Both the position numbers and the translations under genes were made by a program. Shown one piece after another: positions 13,401 to 25,400 of a stretch of DNA of 64,000 nt. The stretch's first letter is position 1; the number at the start of each line of letters is the position of its first letter. The DNA comes from Schistosoma mansoni (taxonomy: Eukaryota > Platyhelminthes > Trematoda > Strigeidida > Schistosomatidae), in the NCBI RefSeq assembly GCF_000237925.1, contig NC_031500.1, forward strand, positions 13,293,753 to 13,357,752. The letters run 5' to 3'. The notes under the pieces are model-generated. The model was not told the DNA's origin. It was given only the letters and a program-made list of their open reading frames with translations, and did not search any database.

Positions 13401-16400
13401 TTTGGCTGAAAGTAAATCATCATTTCGGACAGCCATTGGGCACATAGAGAGCCCTTCTAATTCATTTAATAGGGAAGCTACACGTCAACATTCTAGAATG
13501 TTCCTCTAGCGGGGATTGGATGGTATGTTTTCGGCTCTTTCTGGGCTTCTCGAGGCTTCCTTGAGTTTGCCAACGAGCCATCCTTAGAATTTGATAATTC
13601 AAACTTTGTATATACTAATTCTGGATATCATTATTGTTTTGTCGGTTCAATGTAAACTATATACGTCATTAAGAAGAGGACAATATTTTAAATGTTTTAT
13701 TCTATTACTATAGTTAAATGTAAACATCCATAATATTGTTGATTATTTTTTATCAAGTATAGCTCAGCCTCCATGTACTGTAATATCACTATGAATTAGA
13801 CGTTATTTATTTTTAGTGGTCGAATTAATTATGAATTTATTTATTATTGTATAGTGAAATCTTCATATTCAATTTTATGTTCCATTTTTCATTAAACCAT
13901 ATTAATCTTTGTTCATTTATGACAAGTAACTACTTACTTACTTACTTACCTACTTACATAAGCCTGTTACCCCTCATGGAGGAGCATAGGCTGTTGACCA
14001 GCACTCTTCATCCAACTCTGTCCTGGGTAACAGTTTCCAGTTGCTATACATCCTTTTTATGTCTGATTACAATTCCTGAAGCAGTGTGTTTTTCGGCTTT
14101 CCTCTTTTCCGTTACCCTTCAAGATTCCAAGTTAGAGTTTGCCTGTAGCTCTTCTAGAGTTACTGACGGTTTCAAGCCCACATTAAGAAGGAGGGTTAAG
14201 CATGGGGCCGGCAACCCCATACTGTCGAAAAAATCTTGTTAAAAAACCAACCGGATTAAGCACATGACAAGTAATGGATAATCATTTTTGCCACATTTCT
14301 AATAAATGGCCACATCAGTGTTCATTTAGCACATAACATATATAGAAGGTAAATGTAACTTAATAAGTTTTGGAAAGATTATATATATATATACGGTGTA
14401 TGCTACTTATGCTGACAGATATAAGTAGTATGTAGCCGCATTCGAAAGTGGAATGGCTGGCAGAAGAAGATTGAATTGAACAGAATAGGTAGGGGAACAG
14501 AGAGTAATTGTACTAAAAACAGAATGGAAAAAATAGTGAAGCATATAAAGGACAATTGAAGTGTGTAAGAAACGATTCAAAGATGTGAAAATGATTTGCT
14601 TAATGTATGATTTTCACATTTTTATTGTATAATACAAAAGTACTTTAGATTTGATGAAAACAAGCTTCAAACTTATTTGATTTTTTTTTTCTTTTTGTAC
14701 ATTTTTTCTAGACCAACCGCCAGTAAAACTGCCCAATCCAAATATATTTATATTAAAAGTAGCCGAAGAAATTGATCCAACTCATATTAGTCGAGTTACT
14801 CTTCATGTTGAGGTGAATAATTAGACATTTTATTTTATAATTTATGATAATCCATTGGAATACGTTTTAAAAAACAAACAAACATCATTACATAAATTCA
14901 TCTTGTATTGTTTATTTGAATTTTTCCGATTGATATTTAGGACTGTAATTGATCAGTCTCTTATTGACATATATGGATCCTGTACGAATTGCCTCGATAT
15001 TGTCTTAAGTCACAAGCACTTTAAGCAAATATGAACGGTGGTTAGCAGTCCTGCAGTGAACATCAACTCTCAGATGCAGGTACATCCAGTTGACGTGTCC
15101 CAAATAGAACGAAAAGCGCGTCCTGGATTCCACTGCTAGCTACTATCCATCTTTACTTATCATTACACAGAGCTTGAATTTAGCGATTAAAATATTACAG
15201 TTGAGATGGAACCTTAAAAGTACTCTCTGGACATCACCGTATGATGTCATCAATTGTTGAAGTTATACACCATCAAATGCATAACCAAATCATCCATAAC
15301 CTGAATTAAGTTTATTTATTCTAAACATTAAACAGTTACTAGAGAAGATTTGTAGATCAGGTGGATAATTTTGATGGAGTTTTTTTCTCAGAGCTGGATG
15401 GTTTGATTGCGAAGCTTTCATAGTCCGTTTGAACGACATCAACAGCACAAACTTCGGGTAGAACCAAAACCAAGAAATAAACAATGACAGATTTAAGGTC
15501 AACAAGAACCAATCAACATCGAGGTGTACAGGACAAGCTGTGGACCACATGTAGAGAAATTCAAACACTTCACTTCTACCCGAAATTTGTGCTGATGATA
15601 TCTTTCTGAAGGACGATGAAAGATCCGCGACCAAACTTTCTATCTCAAAGAACAAAACTCCATCAAAATATGAGAACTAATTTGGAAAAAATAACACTGA
15701 AAGACCTGAAAAACTGAGACATCAATCAATAATGAGAAACGATTAGCCATGTTTTTCAATAACTACTCACCTAATTTGTTTTGGATGGAGTATTATCATA
15801 AGTGATTAATATCACATTAAGTAAATGCTAATTATTGTTTATTCCAGTAATGATAAAGTAATATTTGTATGTTTCAATAAATATTATGTCTAATAAATAA
15901 TAAAATAATAATGGTGAATTTCTTTCGTTGTTTATTATGGTATATCAGAAAGGGTTTGTAGAGATTTAGTGTTTTCATAGTTGAAAGCGCGAGTCAATTG
16001 AAGCTAGACCACCATGGAAAACCTGGTAGGTCCTGGATTCGAATATCGCGAGGCGAGGTCGTGAATGCGCACTGCTGAGGAATCCCATAATAGGACGAAA
16101 CGGCCGTCCAGTGCTTTCAGGTTTTCCATGGTGGTCTAGCTTCAATTGGCTCACGCCCTTCAACTAGTATGGTATAAAAAAATTCGGTAAATTGGATATC
16201 TTACTCTTCATTGAATATTGGAAAAAAACATTTCTTGTATTAATCAGTGTTGATAGCTTTAATATCGAATGTCATGTAGTAGGCAGTGAAAGGGTGGTCA
16301 ACAATGTCTCAACATAAAGTGGGATTTTAAAAATGGTTATAGTTACGTAATTAGAAACTATGATGTAATCAGTATTCAATTAATTTCCAGTCACTAAACA

Positions 16401-19400
16401 ATTATATTAAACAGTTAAATCCAGCAGATAATAAATCATTATTATTATCAGAAGGGGTTTTGTGGAGATTTAGTTTTTTCATAGTTGAAAGCGTGAGTCA
16501 ATTGAAGCTAGACCACCATCGAAAACCTGGAAACACTGGACGGCCGTTTCGTCCTATTATAGGACTCCTCAACAATGCGCATCCACGACCTCGCCTCGCG
16601 AGGTTCGAACTCTGGACCTACCAGTCACGCGCCAAAGCACTTAACCGACAGACCACCGAGCCGGCATCCAACGGTGTTAATGTTTAACTTCAACTGATCC
16701 ACGAAGTTGAGCAACCGTTCACCAATTGTGATCAGTGAGTTGATATCTCACAACAGATGTGCGCACTGCTGGGGAGTCTCATAATAGGACAAATCGGTCA
16801 TCCAGTGCTTCCAGGTTTTCCTTGGTAGTCTAGCTTCAATTGACTCACAGTTTCAACTATGAAAATAAATAATTAGCAAAATAATTTTTTTCATAATAAA
16901 AATAATAATAAAATTAGAATTCTAAGTTAACATATTACAACTGATTTAAAGAAGCAAGGAACTCGGATATTTTGAGTGTTAAAGTATTGTAAAGATTATT
17001 TAACTTCAAATATTACATCATGAATTGATTTATTTTAAATAATCATTGAAAGATGTGAAGCAATGGAATGAAGTTTGATCCTGTTGTAGGATTCTACGAC
17101 AGTGAACATTGTTCCACGAAATGAATGATGTTTGAAATGTGAAACATAATGGAGTTTAATTCAACTGTTTAACTTTATTTTGGCCACAACAAGATTTAAC
17201 AGGTTCAACTCATTTATTATATTCATTTATTTGAACACAAATATTGGTACAAGGGGGCACCAGATATGTATACGCCACACAAAAAATTGTCATTTCATTT
17301 ATTTATGTGAGGGCTATGATACTGCCCGGGTGCCCAGACCCAAGCAGGTGGTTTTCTTAAGGGGTCACACCTAGAGCCTTTAATCTAAAGGTCTGATACA
17401 CAAGGTAGTGGAGAAATTTCAGGAGATGCAGTCCTATGGTAGCCAGTGACCAACGACTGGTTCATACGCCATTTGTTCTCTCAGGGTACTGAAGCCCATG
17501 TGCACCATTGGTTTGGAATCAAAGTTTTCCAACTCCCCCAGGTTAACTTTCTATGTTCATCAGCCCGGTTAAAGCACCGGACATTCACTTTTCGTCCTCT
17601 CAATTTCGTAAACAACACCCCCGCCACGAGAAGGTAGTGAGTAGGACTTCCCTGGCAGAGGCTATATACGCATGGCCGTGTGAGAGTATTTCGAGAAAGA
17701 GGGCGGTCCCTCCCCACTATCGGCCGTACCAGGGCATTTGGGGGCAGGTTCAACTCAACACACAGTAGTAAGTGAATGTTTCAAAATAGTTGCAACTTAG
17801 ATTGAAAAACATGTAGAATTTCAGAAGATACTGAATAGTTCAGCATGTCAGTCTATCACGTAAACCAACAATAATTATTGACTTTCTTAAATATTTGAAA
17901 GCAATCCATAAAAATCTTCTTAATTGTTCATTCTTATGAGCTTGTAGGTATCATTACCAAGTTTTGATTTAATAATTTTGAATAAACTGAGCATTTGGTA
18001 GATTATTATTAATAAATAATATATTTTCATTCTTAAGGCTCTTAACCTTCAGATCATTGAGTTAACATGAAATGATTTTCCTTTTTAACCTCGGTCAATT
18101 GGGGCTATTACCCAACCATTCGATACTGTTACTGGGTGACTGGCTTGTTCTTTACATGACTGAATTCAGCTGGTCACAGAAATAACATGAATCGATTGAA
18201 GTTAAAAATTTAAACAATTGGATATCAATATGATGTTATGAAACTTGAGTACTTTCCTCATGACTTGATTGTTCTGGAGTTCAATGAGTAGTTGGGGTAC
18301 GGATATACATGATTAAAAAAACTCAATTGTTCCTTAAAGAGTCAGTTTTTGACGTAAACCATGTAACATGAATGCATCATAGTATCTAGTTATTAACCAC
18401 TAATATGGTAATGTCACAATCTTTTTTCATCATTCTCAAAAGATTCAACGGTTTTAGTCTTATACAGAACTAGTAAATAAAATTCTATTTTCTTTGCCTC
18501 ACTGATAAATGATCCTTAGGTATTTTTACATAATTCAAATTGTTCACTGAATAAGAGTTAGCAAAGAATATTCGAATTGAGTATTCACTTCAATGACAGA
18601 TGAACTATTCCTAGTTATATTATACTGTACATTATGAACTGACCTTAGTTAATCAACCATTGGAAATCTGAATGCACTACAAAGTTGTTCCATCCTAAAA
18701 CGGCACTCCAACCACAGATTGAGCTTAAAACTTCCAGTAAACACAGGAGCACTTGGTCTTTATGACTACTCAGTTGGTATTCAATGCTTTATACATTTAA
18801 ATTCATGTGACTAGATTTATAATAAAACGATATACATTTCAATGACATTAATAGGGAAATTTCTCACAATCAACATGATCGAACTTCATTAATCAGGATC
18901 TATTTTAAATCAGATCCAATAAAATGAAAGAAAACAGTTTATAAAATGAATAAGCTGGATTATCAGTGTAACACTGAGTGACTATAATATGGTTTTAAAA
19001 AAATAAACAAAAACCAATCTCCATCAAGTAAGTTTAACAAGTCATTAAACATCTCAGAAAATTTTGCAGTGCTAGAATTGAAACGATTTATGTGAATTGC
19101 TTTCAAATATCTATAGTTAGTCTACATGATAGACTGACATGTTGGACTATTAAGTATCTGATGAATACTCTATACGTTTTTCAATCTCATTTACAACTAT
19201 TTTGAAACATACACTTACTACTGTGTGTTGAGTTGAACCTGTTAAATCTTGTTGTAGCAAAAATAAAGTTAAACAGTTTAATTAAACTCCATTGTGTTTC
19301 AAATTTCAAACATCATTCGGTTCGTGAAACAATGCAAATCGCACCCAATATTATCATCATTGAGTTGTTGGTTGACAACTAAAATAATCTTTACAGGTTT

Positions 19401-22400
19401 TGGATTTTCTTATAAATAATAAAATACTCACTTTGAAGCCGAATCCTAGGTAAATAGGTGATCATTATGTAAACTGATGTTTGATGTATTTGAAATTTAC
19501 CTTATTTCTCGATAATTATTTATACGATATTATTCTGTAATTGAGTCAGACAAGGCTGTCTATTCTCCCCATTCCTCTTCCTTCTGGTGATTGACTGGAT
19601 TATGAAGACTTCGACATCTGAGGGGAAATACGGAATACAATGGACTTCTCAGAATCAATTAGATGATTTGGACTTCGCAGATGACCTAGCCCTCCTCTCT
19701 CATACACATGAAGAAATGCAGATGAAGACAGCAAATGTAGCAGCAGTCTCTGCATCAATAGGCCTAAACATACACAAAGTAAAAAGCAAGATTCTCAAAT
19801 ACAACACGGAGAACACCAACCCAATCACACTTGATGGCGAAACTCTGGAAGAGGTGGAAACATTCACGTAACTGGGAAGCATCGTTGATAAACAAGGAGG
19901 ATTGGATGCAGATGTAAAGGCGAGGATTGACAAAGCAAGGGCAACATTTCTACAACTGAAGAATATATGGAACTCAAAACAACTGACAACTAACTTCAAA
20001 GTGAGAATCTTCAATACGAACGTCAAGACAGTTCTACTGTACGGAGCTGAAACGTGGAGAACTACTACGACCATGATCGGGAAGGTACAAGTATTTATAA
20101 ACAGTTGTTTACGCAAAATACTCAACATTCACTGGCCGGATACTATCAGCAACAGCGTTTTATGGGAGAAGACAAACCAGCTTCCAGCTGAAGAGGAAAT
20201 TAGGAAAATACGTTGGAAGTGGATCGGACCTACATTAAAGAAATCACCAATGTGCATTACAAGGCAATCACAATTGATTGATCACTGGGTGGTGATCAAT
20301 GTCAAGCATGTCAAGTCCTTCTCAGTGCTGATCGAATGCTATCGATCACGTTGCAATGTGCCCCCCAGTCTAGGTGGCTCGACACTGCTTGCACTATATA
20401 TATTGAGGTAAGGTGGTGGTTGGAGGTGGTCAACAGGAAACCCTGGACCCGGGTTTCGTGCTACTTGGCACTCGTCNNNNNNNNNNNNNNNNNNNNNNNN
20501 NNNNNNNNNNNNNNNNNNNNNNNNNNNNNNNNNNNNNNNNNNNNNNNNNNNNNNNNNNNNNNNNNNNNNNNNNNNNNNNNNNNNNNNNNNNNNNNNNNNN
20601 NNNNNNNNNNNNNNNNNNNNNNNNNNNNNNNNNNNNNNNNNNNNNNNNNNNNNNNNNNNNNNNNNNNNNNNNNNNNGACGAGTGCCAAGTAGCACGAAAC
20701 CCGGGTTCAGGGTTTCCTGTTGACCACCTCCAACCAGTACCTTACCTCATTACAAGGCAATCCCTAACTTGGAATCCGGAAGGGAAGCGGAAAAGAGGAA
20801 GGCCAAAGAACACATTACGCCGGGAAATAGAAGCAGATATGAAAAGGATGAATGTTAACTGGAAAGGAAGGCTCAGGACAGAGTTGGATGGCGAATGTTG
20901 GTGAGCGGCCTATGCTACCCGACGAGGGGAGTAAGTAAGTAATTATTTTGTAATTAAAGCGATCTTCAAAATTAAATGTCTCACTGATTCCTCATAATTG
21001 AAGGCTCTTCTCAATATCAGAACAGGTCGAATGGCCTAAAGTCTAAAAAATGCAGTGAATTTATAGTGAACGATAACAAAAGTGGTGACAATCGAGAGTA
21101 TTTGAATACACAATTACATAATCACTTGGTAAAATCTGAGAACCATACAGTAAATAATTTATTTTTAAAATGTCAATCAATAGTGTTACATTTCATTGTT
21201 CTTTCGTTCCTACACCATTCATTCTCTGTTCTCGTTCTCTTCTCATTGATTTTCTTAACCTCTTGCCTCCAGGCATTTCACTTTCGACTGATCATACATA
21301 CTACTTATATTTGTTGAAATCAGCAGCACACACCGCAATTTTAGTTATACGCAATGTGTGCATATTAGTTTACCTCTTAGATTGCATTGATCATATATTG
21401 ATCTCAGTTGAAGTATCGTTGAAAAATAGAATGCTCTGGACAGCTATTTCGTTCTAGAATAGGACTAGTCAACAGTGACCGTAAACAGTACATTCACGTC
21501 TTGAGGTACATTCCCAACCGTTAGAGTCATCAGTTCGATATAGAATATTATGATTTCAATTTTAATCAATGAGCGATATAGAACGATGATTCCTGGTGAG
21601 TTTTTGAGTAAGCACGATCAAATAAATCCATACTAATTTTAAGTAACTGGTATGTACTCCCTGCTTTTTATTGGTTCCTCAACTTAGATTAATATACAAC
21701 AAGCACGACCTACAAATACAATAATTCCATATAATTCGCCTAGAAGATCGTTTTCATTACAATCAATGATAAAAGTACTTAGATTTCAATTATAAAATTA
21801 CAAATTCAAGTTTCATTCCATTTAATTCAGTTTGATCAATTATATGAGTATGTCACTAACACACTTGATATATTGAACAAAATGCTTGACTCAATGCGAG
21901 TTTATAAGAATAATTGATAATATAGCGAAATCAGTTTCTATGCTTCATTTGTACCAATCCACCTCCCCCCCCCAAAAAAAAATATCTAATAAATAAAATC
22001 AATAAATCACTAATCATTTCAGTAAATAAATAAATAAATAAATCTATTAAATAAAAAGTACACAAAAAGTGAACAACATTTGTTACCCTTTTTTTTTTAG
22101 TTTATTTTTCTGTTTTACTAAATAGTTGAATGTTTTTCTTTTTTCATTTATATCAATAAAATCCGTAAGCGATTGAAAGCTAAATGATACCTTCAATAAC
22201 AGAAACTAATTAGTATTACAAGAATTAATGAAGAGAGAAAGAGAGAGAGGTCAAAAATAGAAAAGAAAATGTATGAAAAGATCAATAAAAAGGGAGGAAA
22301 AAAAAGAAGTATTGAGGAAGAATGTTATTATTGTTACTACTACTATTATTATCGTAGAGTATTTTTTGACAGTAAACTAATATTTCATTTGTTACTACTA

Positions 22401-25400
22401 CTATTATTATCATAGGTATTTTTTGACAGTAGAGTAATATTTCATTTGTTTTGTTTTGTTTTTCCTCATGATGCCATATTCGAATTAACCTAAATGAAAG
22501 TGACCTTTAATAGATCTGTTGATATTTCTTATATTATGAATAGTAGTCGTAGTAGTAGTAGTAGTAGTACGCTTAAAGGAATGTTAATAGTTTACACGGA
22601 TCATTAGAAATATAAATAAAGTATTTCTAAGAATCAATTAGTTAGTTAACGACAGTTGAGATAATTATAGACATAAGATTCTCTTTTGAGTAGAATAATC
22701 AGATGATTTACTGTATTTTATTAAGATTCATGTCAACTACTGTTTTTATACAATCCGTATTATAGTGAGACTATAATTTATGGACGACCTATGAGGAGTG
22801 CTAAAATGACCTTGAGAGTGTCCGCCTACTAACTACGACTAAACAGAGGTTATAAAGCAAGGTGTGAAATTAAAGTTATGATTTACAGTTGATAATTAGA
22901 GTTAGGAACAAGATTTAAGGCTTTTATCACGAAGTGACATTAGCTAAAATGCCAAAAACTATTTAGCCAAATGTATGAATGAATTTCGCGCCAAAATCCA
23001 AGACCTATTACCTTATATCCGATTGGTTCGTCCATAAATTATAGTCTCATTTAAAAAGCTTAAGAGAATAAGGTATATTCATCAACTGTTTTGTGAATTT
23101 TCGTCAGCTACCTATCTGTCTACTAATCTTAATTATTATTATTATTAGGATATTTAGATTGATTGTAAATAATTATTACAGTCCTTTCTAGATTGTAGAC
23201 AATTTGACAAGAATCCATGAAATAGATAAACCCAATCTATTCTATTACGCTTATTATCATTAATTTATTTGGATTTGAATAAGTATCATTACAATTCAGT
23301 GAAGATACCAGTAATAAAGTAATCCAATTTCGTAAAGCCAAGAGTTTCACAAAGAAATAGATAAACACAGGTTAATAATAATAAAGTATGGTACAATTTG
23401 GTATATGTCATTTAAAAATTAAATGATAAAAATTATGCATGATCTTGCGTAACCCTTCATCCATTTAAGATGGATTTCCTGGAGTTCTTGTGATAAATCG
23501 TGACCAGTGGAGTGCAATCTATGTGGGCTGAAAAAAGCATCCACTTCAGACAATGGAGGAATGGTTGCGCAAGGTTATGGATTGATTGGAGTTAAATATT
23601 AACACTACTGGATGCTGACTTAGTGGTCTAGAGGTTAAGTGTTTGCGCGCGAGACCGAAGATGCTAGGTTCGAGTCCCATATGTGGGATCGTAGATGCGC
23701 ACTGCTGAGGAGTTACAAAATAGCATAAAATGCCCTTTCATTGCCTTCAGGTTTTCACTGGTGGTCTAGCTTAGATCGACTTGTGAATTCATTTGTTAAA
23801 ATACTACAGTCTCCAAAAATCCACATACCTAAAATAATACAATCAAAATTAATGGGGAAGAGTCAGAGAAAAAATGTCATGAAATGAAGATAATGTTAAG
23901 ATGGTAAGAAAAGATTGTTTTTCAGCACATAGATCAGGCTTAAGGTGTTTGATTGTTAAGACTATGCCCTAGTGTTCTTTGATCTACTAATCTCATTAAA
24001 AGATTTTGATATATCAAACTGATGTACTCTATTTTGAAAAAGCACTGCTGAATTGTCGAGATAGATAACAATTGAAATAGATAGGCCATATACTACATGA
24101 TTTTAAGCTCACTAGTGTGATAGTGAAGATTTTTAGCATTTCAAAGGCCACGATATATCCTCGGTTTTTTTAATGCATGTAAAGAATTTTAGGTGCACAT
24201 TCGAATGAAGTAATGTAGAAATATTGGAAAGAGGAAATAATTAAAAGACTAAAGACTTTTCTGGAACATGGCACTCAAGTCAATCAACAACCAATAAACG
24301 TATGGAGATTGATCGGATTTCATCAAACAACTAGAAAAATCGCTGACAACTATAAGGTCGAAAATCATTTTAAACAAAAGAGCAAATAAAATAACTATGC
24401 AATAAGTGATAAGACAAGAATCAACAAGCACCACTCAAGATCAATGTCAACAAAATAAGTTATTTGTTGTATGTGAAGAAACTCTAATGACTCACTTCTG
24501 TCTGAAGTTTGTACCGATGACCTTGCCCAGAAAGACAATTAAAACTTTACGAATAGACATCCAGACTCGGAATTCGAAACACCCCAATCTTATAGGTATC
24601 ATTACCAAGTTTTGATTTAATAATTTTGAATAAATTGAGCATTGGGTAGATTGTTATAAATAAATTAATATATTTGTAATATCCCAATAAGTAGAAAAAT
24701 TAGATTTTCTGGCGTTTCGTGACTCAGTGTAAGCCACTTCTTCGGAGAAGAAGTCACGAAACATCAGAAAACCTAATTTTTCTACTCATTGGGATATTAC
24801 AAATATATTAATTTATTTACCCCAATCTTAGTCTAGACTTCTAAGCTTTAAATGCTTATATCATAATGTATTGCTACTCACATTAAGTCTGTAGCTTCCA
24901 TTCTTAACACCTAATACGTTATCTATTGAGCTTTTGAACCATGATAGACACCAACTAATTTAAGTCTCCCATATCATTACTCATAAGGTTTTGAATCATT
25001 CTGTGTATTACTACTAATTCATACAATCACCAATTTATGCTAGTTTTGTGTGGAAGAATTTCATTTTAATTATTGACAGTTGCGTGCTCACTATAATCTT
25101 AACATTTCCTGGTGTCAAATTTGCAATCATTAGATAAGTACTTCTATTTATTACCGTTGATATAGGCTGTACTTCAATACCGACTACATTAATTTTAAAA
25201 CTTTGACTTAGTCTTTTTAATATGGTCATAAAAATCACTTTTTTGTTGTGAACTCGACTTCCTCTGTACTAGTATCAGTATGGAATATTTGAAATAAATT
25301 AATGATAATAAAAATGAACGACATTAAAGAACAAATAATCATTCCATTTTCATTTTAATAGAAATTTAGTGCAAATGCTTTAGCTACTTATAAGTAGTAC

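Larger units (their letters stand above)
19545..20935 (+). mobile_element. RTE-type LINE fragment: RT C-terminal region, broken
   Basis: The frame starts at RT motif [12 protein letters not shown], then [14 protein letters not shown] (catalytic FADD), [24 protein letters not shown] and [12 protein letters not shown], and resumes after an insertion with [20 protein letters not shown] at 19869-19871 replaces a Tyr codon seen in the copy at 32412. A 479-bp insertion interrupts it at 20270. The 3' end is GTAAGTAAGTAA. It is the same family as 32412-33177. Confidence 0.85.

Noticed and set aside
15290-15655. 121-codon minus frame as a protein gene
   Set aside because: It coincides with the foldback repeat and reads through both inverted arms; no protein family resemblance.
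21066-21457. Hydrophobic open frames as a small membrane protein
   Set aside because: AT-rich random-looking sequence without splice context, overlapping frames and next to a decayed hammerhead repeat.
22334-22570. CRISPR-like or minisatellite array
   Set aside because: Only two tandem copies of a 58-bp unit and a trinucleotide run; no regular spacers, and the genome is eukaryotic.
24657-24818. Possible hammerhead in the palindromic insertion (CTGAGTCACGAAAC on the minus strand)
   Set aside because: CUGAGUC does not fit CUGANGA and there is no room for stem II before GAAAC.
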